From positions 62,001 through 126,000 of the forward strand of contig NZ_CP047656.1 in NCBI RefSeq assembly GCF_009906955.1: a stretch of 64,000 nt of DNA. The letters run 5' to 3'. The notes under the pieces were generated by a model. It did not search any database, had not been told where the DNA came from, and saw only the letters and a program-made list of their open reading frames with translations. Position 1 is the stretch's first letter. The number at the start of each line of letters is the position of its first letter. Positions 50,569 to 59,955 of this stretch are shown piece by piece. Made by a program: the position numbers and the translations under genes. Source of the DNA: Paraglaciecola mesophila. Lineage in GTDB: Bacteria; Pseudomonadota; Gammaproteobacteria; Enterobacterales; Alteromonadaceae.

Positions 50569-51246
50569 ATGTCAGAGTTTTATATTGTTCGTCATGGTCA
50601 AGCGTCTTTCGGCGCAGCGAATTACGATAAACTGAGTAAGTTAGGCCATCAGCAGTCTGTATGGTTAGGTGAGTACTTCGCGCAACGAAACATGACGTTC
50701 GGTCAACTGTGGTTAGGTGAAATGGTGCGCCACCAAGAAACAGCAGCGGGGATCTGTAAGGGGTTGAACACGGATATTGCCAATGTGACCCACACTGGCT
50801 TAAATGAGTTCGACTTTCAGAATATTGCGGCCGCTTATTTGGCCCTGCATCCAAAAGACGTGGTACAAAAAGGCGCGCCACCAGCCGAGTATTACCGCTT
50901 ACTTAAGAAAGCCATGGGGGCATGGTCAAGTGAGCAGCTTGAACCGAGCATGTTAAATGAGACATGGGCTGAATTTCGCCAACGTGTGCTTGACGTTTTA
51001 AATGCCATGCGCCAGCAGAGTCACCAAAAACCTATTCTCCTCGTCAGTTCTGGCGGCGCTATTTCTATGCTAATGAGTCTGGTGCTTGAGCTTGAAGCTA
51101 AGCATGTTATTGAACTCAATATGCAAGTACGCAATGCCAGTTACAGTCAGTTTTTCTTTAACCGCGATGCGGTGCGGTTAAGCAGCTTCAATAATGTACC
51201 TCATCTCGATATCCCCGAGCGTGTGGGTGCCGTCACGTTTAGTTAA
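50569..51246 (+). CDS. histidine phosphatase family protein
   Basis: 225 residues. The RHG motif (IVRHGQASF, catalytic His8), KLGHQQSVWLGEYF, and the second catalytic region SSGGAISMLM, where most relatives have Gly-His (GH), so the second active-site His appears to be replaced by Gly-Gly. LGEMVRHQETAAG is the usual phosphate-binding arm. The family removes phosphate from small molecules or proteins. First gene of a four-gene plus-strand unit with an acyl-CoA dehydrogenase and a kinase. ATG with GAGGTG 6-7 bp upstream. Confidence 0.85.
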   Translation: MSEFYIVRHGQASFGAANYDKLSKLGHQQSVWLGEYFAQRNMTFGQLWLGEMVRHQETAAGICKGLNTDIANVTHTGLNEFDFQNIAAAYLALHPKDVVQKGAPPAEYYRLLKKAMGAWSSEQLEPSMLNETWAEFRQRVLDVLNAMRQQSHQKPILLVSSGGAISMLMSLVLELEAKHVIELNMQVRNASYSQFFFNRDAVRLSSFNNVPHLDIPERVGAVTFS

Positions 51247-51261
51247 ATGGAATAAAATACT

Positions 51262-52488
51262 ATGAACTTCGATTATTCAGAAAAAACCAAAGATCTTATC
51301 GCCCGTTTAGAAGCGTTTATGGACGAGCATATCTACCCAAATGAGAAACAATATCTCGCAGATGTTGAAGCAGCATCAACCAATCCCGAAACACGTTGGA
51401 AAACACTGCCGCTCATAGAAGAATTAAAAGAAAAAGCCAAAGCTGCAGGTTTATGGAATCTTTTCCTTCCTGAAGAGTATTTACCATACGGCGCTGGTTT
51501 AAATAACCTTGAATACGCTCCCTTATGTGAAATCATGGGCCGAGTCATGTTTAGCTCAGAAGTATTTAACTGTAGCGCACCCGATACAGGCAACATGGAA
51601 GTGCTTGCTCGTTATGGGTCAGAGGAAGACAAGAAAAAATGGTTAGAGCCTTTGCTTGAAGGAAAAATTCGTTCAGGTTTTGCGATGACAGAGCCTGCGG
51701 TTGCCTCATCAGATGCAACCAATATTGAAACGTCTATTACTCGAGACGGTGATGAATATGTGATTAACGGCCGTAAGTGGTATACCAGTGGCGCCATGAA
51801 TGAAGATTGTAAGATTTTAGTTGTCATGGGTAAAACTGACCCTACGGCAGCGCGTCACGAACAACAATCACAAATCCTTGTACCCATTGACACCAAAGGC
51901 GTTACGGTTGTACGTCCATTAAGTGGCATGGGCTTTTATGATGAGCCGGTTGGCCACGCTGAAGTGTTGTTTGAAAACGTAAGAGTACCCGCGTCAAGTT
52001 TATTGGTGGGTGAGGGTAAAGGGTTTGAAATTGCTCAGGGGCGTTTAGGGCCGGGTCGAATTCACCATTGTATGCGCTTGATTGGCTGTGCACAGCGAGC
52101 CCTTGATTTGGCGTGTGAACGGGTAGAGTCTCGCGTTGCATTTGGTCAACCATTGAGTAAGCAGCAATCGGTACGTGAAAGCATTGCAAAAATGCACTGC
52201 GAGATCGAGCAAGCTCGTTTGCTAACGCTAAAAGCCGCTGACAAAATGGACCGATACGGTAACAAGGTGGCACGAGATATAATTGCTGCTATTAAAATTG
52301 TTGCTCCTACTATGGCGTGCAACGTAATTGACCAAGCGATTCAGATGCACGGTGCAGCTGGTACAAGCCAAGACTTTAGCTTAGCTGCAAGCTACGCGTA
52401 TGCGCGAACGATCCGCTTGGCGGATGGCCCAGATCAGGTGCACATGATGCAATTAGGGCGTAATTTAATTAAAGATCACAATGCATAA
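51262..52488 (+). CDS. acyl-CoA dehydrogenase, ACAD10/11-like
   Basis: 408 residues with the complete fold: [38 protein letters not shown] (FAD/substrate strand), [15 protein letters not shown], and [15 protein letters not shown] near the C-terminus. At the position of the catalytic Glu of medium-chain enzymes (IYEGT) it has LADGP, so Asp388 replaces Glu. This is the pattern of the ACAD10/11 group, whose members act on phosphorylated 4-hydroxyacyl-CoA rather than in ordinary beta-oxidation. The kinase partner is encoded 12 bp downstream, which strongly supports this reading. 15 bp after the phosphatase gene. Confidence 0.9.
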   Translation: MNFDYSEKTKDLIARLEAFMDEHIYPNEKQYLADVEAASTNPETRWKTLPLIEELKEKAKAAGLWNLFLPEEYLPYGAGLNNLEYAPLCEIMGRVMFSSEVFNCSAPDTGNMEVLARYGSEEDKKKWLEPLLEGKIRSGFAMTEPAVASSDATNIETSITRDGDEYVINGRKWYTSGAMNEDCKILVVMGKTDPTAARHEQQSQILVPIDTKGVTVVRPLSGMGFYDEPVGHAEVLFENVRVPASSLLVGEGKGFEIAQGRLGPGRIHHCMRLIGCAQRALDLACERVESRVAFGQPLSKQQSVRESIAKMHCEIEQARLLTLKAADKMDRYGNKVARDIIAAIKIVAPTMACNVIDQAIQMHGAAGTSQDFSLAASYAYARTIRLADGPDQVHMMQLGRNLIKDHNA

Positions 52489-52500
52489 ATGGAGTGAGCA

Positions 52501-53535
52501 ATGAGTAAGCAAAGCGGTGTAGAGCAATTAGACGAAGCACGACTAGCCACTTATTTAGCTGAGCATATTCCCGGTTTTAGTGGTCCTGTGACTGCTACGA
52601 AGTTTGCTGGTGGGCAGTCTAATCCTACCTTCAAACTACAAACCGCGAACGCAACTTATGTGTTGCGTCGTCAGCCGCCGGGTAAATTGTTGAAGTCAGC
52701 CCATGCCGTTGACCGCGAGTATCGCGTTATTAAAGCGCTAGAAAACACAGATGTACCCGTTGCTAAGGTTTACCACCTTTGTGAAGATATCGATGTTATC
52801 GGTAGCATGTTTTATGTCATGGAGTTTATGGACGGCAACATTTATTGGGACAGCTCGTTGCCTGACATGAACGACATGCAAACGCGGGGCACTATGTATC
52901 AAAACATGGTTAAGGTGATGGCCACCATGCACTGCGTGAACGTAGATGAAGTCGGCTTAGGGGATTACGGCAAGCCCGGCAACTATTTTGAGCGTCAAAT
53001 TAGTCGCTGGACCAAGCAGTACCGTTTGTCAGAAATTCAGGTTATTCCTGAAATGGATACCCTCATTGCTTGGTTAGAAGCCAATATTCCTGCGGACGAT
53101 GGCAAAGTGTCCTTGGTGCACGGTGATTATCGAATGGACAATTTAATGTTCGCTAAAGATTCCACTGACATTATTGCGGTGCTCGATTGGGAACTATCTA
53201 CCTTGGGCCATCCGTATGCTGACTTAGCGTACCAATGCATGCAACTGCGCCTGCCGGACAACGTGGGTAAAGCGACCGGGTTAGGTGACGTAGACCGAGC
53301 AGAGCTTGGTATTCCAAGTGAAGAAGAATATGTAGCCCAATATTGCGACTTGGTCGGCATTGAGCAAATCGAAAACTGGAACTTTTACCTCGCGTTTAGT
53401 TTTTTCAGGCTCGGCGCCATCGCTCAAGGCGTTGCCAAACGTGCTGTTGATGGTAATGCATCGAACAAAGAGGCATTGCAAGTCGGCAAGTTGGTACAAC
53501 CCTTAGCGCAATACGCGTTAAAACTCATTCAATAA
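52501..53535 (+). CDS. aminoglycoside-phosphotransferase-like kinase (ACAD10/11 kinase-domain type)
   Basis: 344 residues. Protein-kinase-like fold: FAGGQSNPTFKL (nucleotide loop), YVLRRQPPGKLLKSAH with the ATP-binding Lys/Arg, catalytic loop VHGDYRMDNLMF, and metal-binding DWELSTLGHPYADLAY. These segments match the N-terminal kinase domain of mammalian ACAD10/11 and the bacterial LvaA group, which phosphorylate 4-hydroxyacyl-CoA. Antibiotic phosphorylation is not expected. ATG with GGAGTGAG upstream; directly follows the acyl-CoA dehydrogenase gene. Confidence 0.88.
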   Translation: MSKQSGVEQLDEARLATYLAEHIPGFSGPVTATKFAGGQSNPTFKLQTANATYVLRRQPPGKLLKSAHAVDREYRVIKALENTDVPVAKVYHLCEDIDVIGSMFYVMEFMDGNIYWDSSLPDMNDMQTRGTMYQNMVKVMATMHCVNVDEVGLGDYGKPGNYFERQISRWTKQYRLSEIQVIPEMDTLIAWLEANIPADDGKVSLVHGDYRMDNLMFAKDSTDIIAVLDWELSTLGHPYADLAYQCMQLRLPDNVGKATGLGDVDRAELGIPSEEEYVAQYCDLVGIEQIENWNFYLAFSFFRLGAIAQGVAKRAVDGNASNKEALQVGKLVQPLAQYALKLIQ

Positions 53536-53549
53536 ACAACCTATAAACT

Positions 53550-53572
53550 CGCCGCGTTCGAAGCGGCGTTTT
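53550..53572 (+). terminator. GC-rich hairpin between the kinase and dehydrogenase genes
   Basis: CGCCGC (53550-53555) pairs perfectly with GCGGCG (53563-53568), 7-nt loop, followed by TTTT. It is a weak intrinsic terminator or an mRNA-stability element inside the operon, 20 bp before the next start. Confidence 0.5.
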
Positions 53573-53592
53573 GGCAATTAACGGAGTCACAC

Positions 53593-54567
53593 ATGAAAGC
53601 TATCGTATGTAACGCTTTTGGTCCTGTAGAAGACTTAGAATACAAAGACGTACCGAACCCACAAGCAGGCAAGGGCCAAGTAGTGGTAGATATTAAAGCC
53701 TGCGGTGTCAACTTTCCGGACGGCCTAATTGTACAGGGCTTATATCAGATGAAGCCTGAAGTGCCTTTTATTCCCGGTAACGAAGTCGCTGGGGTAATCA
53801 GCAAAATTGGTGAAGGTGTGCCTCACCTTAAAGTCGGTCAGCGCGTGATCGCATTGTGTATGCTTGGCGGGTATGCAGAAAAAGTTTCTTGCGCGGCAAC
53901 CCACGTAATGCCGCTGCCTGATGAAATCTCTTTTGATGAAGCGGCCGGCTTAGTGACCGCTCATGCAACCGCCCATCATGGCCTGAAGCAAAGGGCGAAT
54001 ATCCAGCCAGGAGAAACGCTACTCGTGACTGGTGCTGCGGGAGGGACAGGGCTTGCTGCAGTGCAAATTGGTAAGCAAATGGGCGCAAGAGTGATTGCTG
54101 TTTGCTCTACCCAAGAAAAGTTGGATATGGCGAAGGATAACGGTGCTGACATTTTAATTAATTACAGCGAAGTAGATTTAAAGAGCGCCATAAAAGAGGT
54201 GACAAACGGCAAAGGTGTTGATGTGGTTTACGAATGTGTTGGCGGTGACACGTTCCATGCTTGCTCACGCAGTATGGCATGGAATGGGCGGTTATTAGTG
54301 GTCGGTTTTGCTGGTGGCACCATTCCAGAGTTTCCGGTTAACTTGTCATTAGTCAAAGGTTATTCCGTGGTCGGCGTATTTTGGGGGTCGTTCACTCAAC
54401 ATCAACCCCAAGACTTTGCTCAAAATATGAAAGAGCTATTGACTTGGTATGTGCAAGGAAAAGTAAAAGTAGTGGTGGACCAAGCATTGCCATTAGCCCA
54501 AGCCAAAGATGCGCTAAATAAAGTGATGGGGCGGGAAGTTAAGGGTAAAATGTCACTTAATCCTTAG
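53593..54567 (+). CDS. NADPH:quinone reductase-like zinc-type dehydrogenase (MDR superfamily)
   Basis: 324 residues with the medium-chain dehydrogenase plan. The GroES-like N-terminal half has ACGVNFPDGLIVQGLYQ and PGNEVAGVI. The Rossmann half has GAAGGTGLAAVQIGKQMGA, with the AAGGTG cofactor loop that favours NADPH. The structural-zinc cysteines are absent, as in the quinone reductase/enoyl reductase branch. A role as enoyl-CoA or quinone reductase in the same pathway as the upstream dehydrogenase is inference. ATG with GGAG. Followed by a strong terminator. Confidence 0.87.
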   Translation: MKAIVCNAFGPVEDLEYKDVPNPQAGKGQVVVDIKACGVNFPDGLIVQGLYQMKPEVPFIPGNEVAGVISKIGEGVPHLKVGQRVIALCMLGGYAEKVSCAATHVMPLPDEISFDEAAGLVTAHATAHHGLKQRANIQPGETLLVTGAAGGTGLAAVQIGKQMGARVIAVCSTQEKLDMAKDNGADILINYSEVDLKSAIKEVTNGKGVDVVYECVGGDTFHACSRSMAWNGRLLVVGFAGGTIPEFPVNLSLVKGYSVVGVFWGSFTQHQPQDFAQNMKELLTWYVQGKVKVVVDQALPLAQAKDALNKVMGREVKGKMSLNP

Positions 54568-54589
54568 TAAATTTCTTTTTTGCTAACAA

Positions 54590-54620
54590 AAAGGGCCTCA
54601 TTTGAGGCCCTTTGTTTTTT
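54590..54620 (+). terminator. rho-independent terminator closing the 50.6-54.6 kb operon
   Basis: AAAGGGCCTC / GAGGCCCTTT stem with a 4-nt loop (ATTT), then GTTTTTT. The A-run on the left makes it usable in both directions. Confidence 0.88.
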
Positions 54621-54722
54621 GGTGCGTGTTCAACAGCCAAATTTAGCTTTGTTTTATTCCTTGCGTCAGTTCAAAAACGGTAGATAAACGGTGGCTGCCA
54701 ACACGCGAAAGTCATCGCGCAT

Positions 54723-55118
54723 TTATATGCGGTCGTTCAATACGGCAACAATAGGGGAAGACGTTAAGCCATTTTCTGAGGCCCAAGCGACAACGGTTTT
54801 TCCGTCTTGCTCAGGAGCGCTCAAATCGCTTTTTGGCATCTTTTTCACCATTAATGTACCTGTTTCAACTGCATCGTTGAGCATGGCCGTGCGAATAAGG
54901 CTATTGCCTCCACAAGAAATACCAGAGTAATAGTCTTGCAATTTAAGACGGTAGTCAGACTGAACGCGTTTCATCTTTTTGCGCAGCTCACCTTTGTCGT
55001 CTGCTTTGACGATAGTGCAAATATTTTGCAAGGCTTCTGCTACGTCCGCGTGAGCAGGTGTAGCAAAAACAGTAGCGGTAGCAGCGATTGCGATAGAAGT
55101 TTTAACTATTTTCAACAT
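54723..55118 (-). CDS. periplasmic DUF3718 family protein
   Basis: 131 residues from the ATG at 55118, chosen because GAGGAA lies 7 bp before it. Signal peptide (about 1-25, ending TPAHAD). Mature part has the DUF3718 features ICTIVKADDKGELRKKMK, YYSGISCGGNSLIRTAML and a lone Cys pair likely to form a disulfide. Function unknown; the family is common in marine gammaproteobacteria. Confidence 0.8.
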   Translation of the reverse strand: MLKIVKTSIAIAATATVFATPAHADVAEALQNICTIVKADDKGELRKKMKRVQSDYRLKLQDYYSGISCGGNSLIRTAMLNDAVETGTLMVKKMPKSDLSAPEQDGKTVVAWASENGLTSSPIVAVLNDRI

Positions 55119-55398
55119 GGTCAATTCCTCGGTTTTTATTATTGGTTTAATCTCGTTTCGTTGAGGTAATTAAACGTTATTTAAGCTGATTAAAAAATCT
55201 ACATGTCGATACTAAGGTATAAGGTCTGATACTTATAACCAGGTCAAAGTGGCTCTGGATGCAACACTTTGTTGCAGTTCGAGACTGGCTCTCCCAAAGT
55301 CTTAATGCTTTACTCTCAAAAATGTACCAGCTTTGTCTATGGGCGATAGCTCAAAGGGGTAGGGGCTAAGGATTAAGGAAAAGGTTAAGGAGATTAAC

Positions 55399-55581
55399 AT
55401 GAATACACTTTATAGGGTGTTACTATCATTGGCCGTTATTTTTGCGGCATTAGTCTGTTATTCAGCGGGCAGCATGACGGGAGTCGTCGGGTTTTTCGTA
55501 CTCGGCATACTACTTGAGGCGGCATTCTGGTTAGGCTTAGGTAAGGTATTTCGCTCAAGGTCAAACGCGAGTAAAGGCTAA
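55399..55581 (+). CDS. small two-span membrane protein
   Basis: 60 residues with two hydrophobic segments (about 7-29 and 30-48) and a basic tail (FRSRSNASKG). A strong AAGGAG site lies 8 bp before the ATG, which supports a real gene despite its size. No family recognised. It stands alone between a leftward gene and a convergent hydroxylase gene. Confidence 0.55.
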   Translation: MNTLYRVLLSLAVIFAALVCYSAGSMTGVVGFFVLGILLEAAFWLGLGKVFRSRSNASKG

Positions 55582-55630
55582 ATAGTGCACATTTGACCTT
55601 TACCTTCGCCGTTGTTTACTTTTGCGCTGT

Positions 55631-56800
55631 CTATTGGTGCTCTGAATATTCATCAACAGCGACCAACATGTCAGTGATTAGACGCCTTTCGTCTTCAGTA
55701 AGTTCTGGGCGCCATATATCAAAAAGTAACACCACACGTTCTTCATTGCTGTTATTCCAAGCTTCATGTTCGACACTGTCATCAAAAATAAGCGCTTTTC
55801 CTTCTTGCCACGTACGGGTTTGGTTTCCTACACGCAGACCACCGCAATTTTCTGGAACAATGATAGGCAAATGACATATCAAACGTGTATTTAACAAGCC
55901 ATGGTGGGGTGGTATTTTAATGCCAGCTTTTAGTTTTGAAAAAAGCGCTACCGGTGTCTGCCCACTTATAAAAGGTAAGGGCACTTCATCCAACGCGCGC
56001 TTGGTGATGGGGCATTGTTGAGCAATGGCATCGTCTAGCGTTCCGTAGTGCCAAAAATAGGCGGCAGACCAATTTAAGTTATCAACAATATCCAAATGTT
56101 GAACGAAATTCGGTTCATCATTGCCACGCTCAAGATAAGGTGAAAATTGCTCACTTCCCTTTAACATGGTTTGTAGCTCGGCTTTTATATGTGGTGTTTT
56201 TGCTTCTAGCGCATTTAACCAAGGAAACTCACTGCGCTCATAAAACGCCCGTTGGGGTAACCCCGGAAAATAAAAACGCGTGGGTTGTTGCAAAAATATC
56301 TCTTTTTTCCCAAAGCTTATATCCAGTGCTTCGTCAAAACGTTGGCTGAGCTTACCGCGTTGATAGCCTTTCTTTTGTAGCGCATTGAGCAAGTAGTTGC
56401 TGTATTCACTATCATACTTTTCACGTAGGGCTAACCCTCGTTTTAAACCCCGTGTAATTTCATCAGGCAAGTTCTGCTGATTTGTCGTAAGTTGTAATGC
56501 CCCTTCGTAAAATGCCAGAGCCATGCGCTCTTGGTCGTTGTATACCAATTGGTCAGCTTTAAAAATGAGTGCTTTAACATTTTTAGGCTCTCGCTGAATG
56601 ACGTTGTCAATGGCTGCAATAGACGCAGGGTAGTCTTGTAATTGCGAACAAGCGTAGGCTAAGCCAAACCAAGCTTGGGTTAATTGAGGAGCTTGGTGAC
56701 ACAGAGTGTCGAATGCATTTCTAGCCTGTTGCATTTTGCCGTTTTGCAGTAGGCCAATCGCAGATTGCAATTGTGGTTGGATAAAAGATGTATCGCTCAT
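55631..56800 (-). CDS. TPR protein with aspartyl/asparaginyl beta-hydroxylase domain
   Basis: 389 residues. N-terminal TPR-type repeats (about 10-130: QSAIGLLQNGKMQQARNAFD, LTQAWFGLAYACSQLQDY, VKALIFKADQLVY). The C-terminal 2-oxoglutarate/Fe(II) domain (about 200-385) has LICHLPIIVPENCGGLRVGN, GKALIFDDSVEHEAWN and RVVLLFDIW. The first Fe-ligand position of the HxD..H set is seen in the LICHLP segment and the second His in VEHEAWN. It should hydroxylate a protein side chain or a small molecule; TPRs suggest a protein partner (inference). It stands alone. Confidence 0.82.
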   Translation of the reverse strand: MSDTSFIQPQLQSAIGLLQNGKMQQARNAFDTLCHQAPQLTQAWFGLAYACSQLQDYPASIAAIDNVIQREPKNVKALIFKADQLVYNDQERMALAFYEGALQLTTNQQNLPDEITRGLKRGLALREKYDSEYSNYLLNALQKKGYQRGKLSQRFDEALDISFGKKEIFLQQPTRFYFPGLPQRAFYERSEFPWLNALEAKTPHIKAELQTMLKGSEQFSPYLERGNDEPNFVQHLDIVDNLNWSAAYFWHYGTLDDAIAQQCPITKRALDEVPLPFISGQTPVALFSKLKAGIKIPPHHGLLNTRLICHLPIIVPENCGGLRVGNQTRTWQEGKALIFDDSVEHEAWNNSNEERVVLLFDIWRPELTEDERRLITDMLVAVDEYSEHQ

Positions 56801-56938
56801 GACGCTTTCCTTATTATTATCGTGCTAAGCTACTTTTTTAGCTGATAAAAAACAAGTTTCCGCTCATGTGTTTGAGCCCTTATTCACGGTAATAAACCCT
56901 AAGCAGTGCCTTTGCTGGTTGCCATAAAGGAGCACATT

Positions 56939-57478
56939 GTGAATGAACAACAAATAATTACTTTTTGGTTTGATGAAATAACGCCGGCGCAATGGTGGCA
57001 AAAAAGTGACGGATTTGATGCGATGTTAAAAGAGCGCTTTTCAGCGCTTCACCAACAGGCGATCAACTGTGAGCTAAGCCAATGGCGAAACACATCGCTT
57101 GGACGGTTGGCAGAAATTATTGTCATCGATCAGTTCTCACGCAATATGTATCGAGATACACCCCAAGCGTTTATTCACGACCCGCTAGCGTTGGCGCTTG
57201 CGCAAGAGGCGGTTAGCAATAAAGCAGATGACGACTTGAGTGAGCCGCAACGCAATTTTTTGTATATGCCGTTTATGCACAGCGAATCAATGGTGATCCA
57301 CCAGCAGGCACAATCTTTATTTGAAAACAAAGCAAGTAAACATACGTGTGAATTTGAGTTAAAGCACCTCGCTATTATTCAGCGCTTTGGACGCTATCCT
57401 CATCGAAATGACATATTACAGCGTCATTCAACTGAAGAGGAAAGGGCGTTTTTAACGCAGCCCAACTCGGGTTTTTGA
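56939..57478 (+). CDS. DUF924 family protein
   Basis: 179 residues from the GTG at 56939, chosen because AAAGGAG lies 7 bp before it; the frame is open further upstream without a good site. The family signature includes ITFWFDEITPAQWW, LGRLAEIIVIDQFSRNMYR, FLYMPFMHSES and IQRFGRYPHRN. The family has an all-helical fold and unknown role. Confidence 0.85.
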   Translation: MNEQQIITFWFDEITPAQWWQKSDGFDAMLKERFSALHQQAINCELSQWRNTSLGRLAEIIVIDQFSRNMYRDTPQAFIHDPLALALAQEAVSNKADDDLSEPQRNFLYMPFMHSESMVIHQQAQSLFENKASKHTCEFELKHLAIIQRFGRYPHRNDILQRHSTEEERAFLTQPNSGF

Positions 57479-57525
57479 TTACGTGGTTGATACGTAAAAA
57501 AACTATGTAAAACAACTATGAAAAA

Positions 57526-57570
57526 ACAAGGCAGGCAGCAATTTAAAATGTGCGCCTGCTCTGTTTTTTT
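57526..57570. terminator. bidirectional terminator between the DUF924 gene and the S9 peptidase
   Basis: GCAGGC (57531-57536) pairs with GCCTGC (57554-57559), with an inner GCA/TGC extension past one bulged base, A-run to the left and T7 to the right. The genes are convergent. Confidence 0.75.
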
Positions 57571-57590
57571 AATCAATTTATTGCTATTGG

Positions 57591-59669
57591 CTATTTGTTG
57601 TTTGATGACTCGGCATCGCTGCGATGCTCATCAAACCACCACAGAATATAACCTACCTTAGACATTAAATTACTGGGCCTAGCGTATATACCATGAGATG
57701 CGCCGGGAATACGTACCATAGCGGATTCGACCCCTTGTAATTTCAACGCCTGATAATACTGCTCGGTTTCTGAAATCGGCGTACGGTGATCTGATTCACC
57801 GGTCAGCAACATAGTGGGCGTGGTGACATTTCCCACATAACTAATAGGCGAGTGCTTCATGTATAAGTCTTGCGCTTCCCATGGCTTTTTACCAAACCAA
57901 TTTTTATAGAAAAAAGGGTAGAAATCTGAGGTCAGTACAAAGCTATACCAATTTATTACAGGTTTGGCGACAACAGCCGCAGCAAAGCGCTCAGTATGGC
58001 CGACAATCCACGCGGTTAACGTACCGCCGCCAGAGCCGCCTGTGACAAATAAGTTTCCTTCATCGATTGCACCTTGGGCAATAACCGCATCCACGGTCGA
58101 CATCAAATCATCGTAGTCTTGGCTGGGGTAGTTTTTATCAATCGTTTGCGCAAACTCTTTGCCGTAACTGTCACTTCCTCTAGGATTTGCATAAACCACA
58201 ACATAGCCTTTGGCCGCCATAAGTTGAATTTCGGTCGAAAAATGCGGGCCGTAATTTGCCACTGGGCCACCGTGTATTTCTAGAATGAGCGGATAGCGCT
58301 TACCCTGTTTTTTACCTTGTTCAAACCCAGGAGGGTAAGCCACCCAGGCCTGAATAGGTAAGTCGTCATAAGAGGATTTAAGGTTTAACGGTTTGATGGT
58401 GGCAATATCTTTATGAGCAAGCGCATCTTCATTCAGTTGAGTGAGTATGTGGGGTTTATCACCTTTTTGAATGGCAATGTCAGCGGGGCGCTGGGGGTTT
58501 GAGTAAGTAAAAGCCACAGTGCCATTGTTGGCTACGTCGAATTCGCCACCTGAATAAGGACGGCCAAACGCTAGGCCACCGACTTTCTGTGCAACGATTT
58601 TTCTTTGGCCATTTAAGGGTTGATACGCCACATACGTTTCGCCCTTATCGTCGTAACTCATGTAGAGGCCTTTGCTATCGCTCGCCCATTTTATGCTGCC
58701 TACAGAACGGTCAAATTGAGGTGTGAGAGAGCGACTAACACCCCCGTTAACATCCATTACGTAAAGCTGGGTATTTTCATAATTGCTATATTTTTCATCA
58801 TATCCCAGATAAGCAATTAGCTTACCGTCGGGGGAGATGCTCGGGCTGTTGTCAGGGCCTAAACGATCAGTTAGCGCAAGCATGTTGCCAGTTGCTACAT
58901 CGATTTTGTAAAGGTTGTCATCGGTGAGCTCTAAGTCACTGTCTTGACGACGATTGGCCGAAAATACAATGGATTTACTGTCGCGGCTCCAACTAATATT
59001 CCCACCGTGATCAAACTCACCTTCAGTCAGCTGCCTCGGGGTGCCGCCATCCGCTGACAGGACGAAAATTTGGCTATTCCCTGCTGGAAGATACCCAGCG
59101 CCATCAGCACGATAAAATAAATCGTCGATGAAAATTGCGGAATCTGCCCATTTGGCGCCTTCAGGTTTACCGGATAAACTCACGGGGGATTTGGGCTTAC
59201 CTTTTACAAATTGGCTAAAGGCGAGCATTTTGCCGTCAGGGGACCAACTCAGATTAGAAGGCGCTCCAGTGAGATGCGTCATCTGACCGGTTTGGCCACT
59301 GTCTAGCCATTTGATGTGAATTTGTGCAGAACCACTGGCTGTTGATATATAGGCTAACTTACTTTCGTCTGGAGAAAGAGTGGGGCTATAATCTGCGTGT
59401 AAACCATTGGTTACTGGGGTCATCACCTTGTTTTTGTCGACCTTCCAGATATTGCCACGCTTTTTATCGTGTTGAATATCCATGTAGTTACGTACGAAGT
59501 AGACCGTTTCACCATCGTGGGTAATATCCAGCCCTGATGCGTATTCCAAGGTAAAAACATCTTCCAGTTTTAAGGTATTTTGTGCCGTTTCGGCCATTGC
59601 AAAGCGAGGTGTTAGTGCTATTGGTGCGGCTAGTATCGCTAGCGCGATAGAGTGTTTAATTAAGTTCAC
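57591..59669 (-). CDS. S9 family prolyl oligopeptidase-type peptidase, secreted
   Basis: 692 residues. Start is GTG with AGGGAAC 7 bp before it. Signal peptide (about 1-26, ending FAMAET), beta-propeller with WSPDGKMLAFS and WSRDSKSIVFS repeats (about 40-420), then the hydrolase domain with nucleophile TGGSGGGTLT, LTGESDHRTP (acid) and GASHGIYARP (His). Exported, so periplasmic or released, most likely degrading peptides. Different from the lipoprotein S9 peptidase at 40.7-42.8 kb (nucleophile GGSYGG there, GGSGGG here). Confidence 0.9.
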   Translation of the reverse strand: MNLIKHSIALAILAAPIALTPRFAMAETAQNTLKLEDVFTLEYASGLDITHDGETVYFVRNYMDIQHDKKRGNIWKVDKNKVMTPVTNGLHADYSPTLSPDESKLAYISTASGSAQIHIKWLDSGQTGQMTHLTGAPSNLSWSPDGKMLAFSQFVKGKPKSPVSLSGKPEGAKWADSAIFIDDLFYRADGAGYLPAGNSQIFVLSADGGTPRQLTEGEFDHGGNISWSRDSKSIVFSANRRQDSDLELTDDNLYKIDVATGNMLALTDRLGPDNSPSISPDGKLIAYLGYDEKYSNYENTQLYVMDVNGGVSRSLTPQFDRSVGSIKWASDSKGLYMSYDDKGETYVAYQPLNGQRKIVAQKVGGLAFGRPYSGGEFDVANNGTVAFTYSNPQRPADIAIQKGDKPHILTQLNEDALAHKDIATIKPLNLKSSYDDLPIQAWVAYPPGFEQGKKQGKRYPLILEIHGGPVANYGPHFSTEIQLMAAKGYVVVYANPRGSDSYGKEFAQTIDKNYPSQDYDDLMSTVDAVIAQGAIDEGNLFVTGGSGGGTLTAWIVGHTERFAAAVVAKPVINWYSFVLTSDFYPFFYKNWFGKKPWEAQDLYMKHSPISYVGNVTTPTMLLTGESDHRTPISETEQYYQALKLQGVESAMVRIPGASHGIYARPSNLMSKVGYILWWFDEHRSDAESSNNK

Positions 59670-59955
59670 GTGAATGTTCCCTGTCGTTTTTATTTTATTG
59701 GTATGTGTATCGTTGTTTCACATATTTCTCGCACTTAAATTACCACAAACTGCTCTAAGGAAAATTAGAAATGCGGTGAGCTACCGTTGATTTCCGATAT
59801 ACCCCGAGTGACTACACCTTGACTCTGATGTGCGTTTATATTTTGTATTCAGTTCCGGATCTGACGCTTCATCAAGCTTTTTCATTGCTAACCTCCTGTT
59901 GCGATTTGGTCATGACAATCGATATATGGCCATACCACTGACAAGGAGAAGGTAC

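Noticed and set aside
52501..53535. Aminoglycoside resistance gene
   Set aside because: The APH-like fold is general; the operon partner and the LDWELSTLGHP motif point to the ACAD10/11 kinase group.
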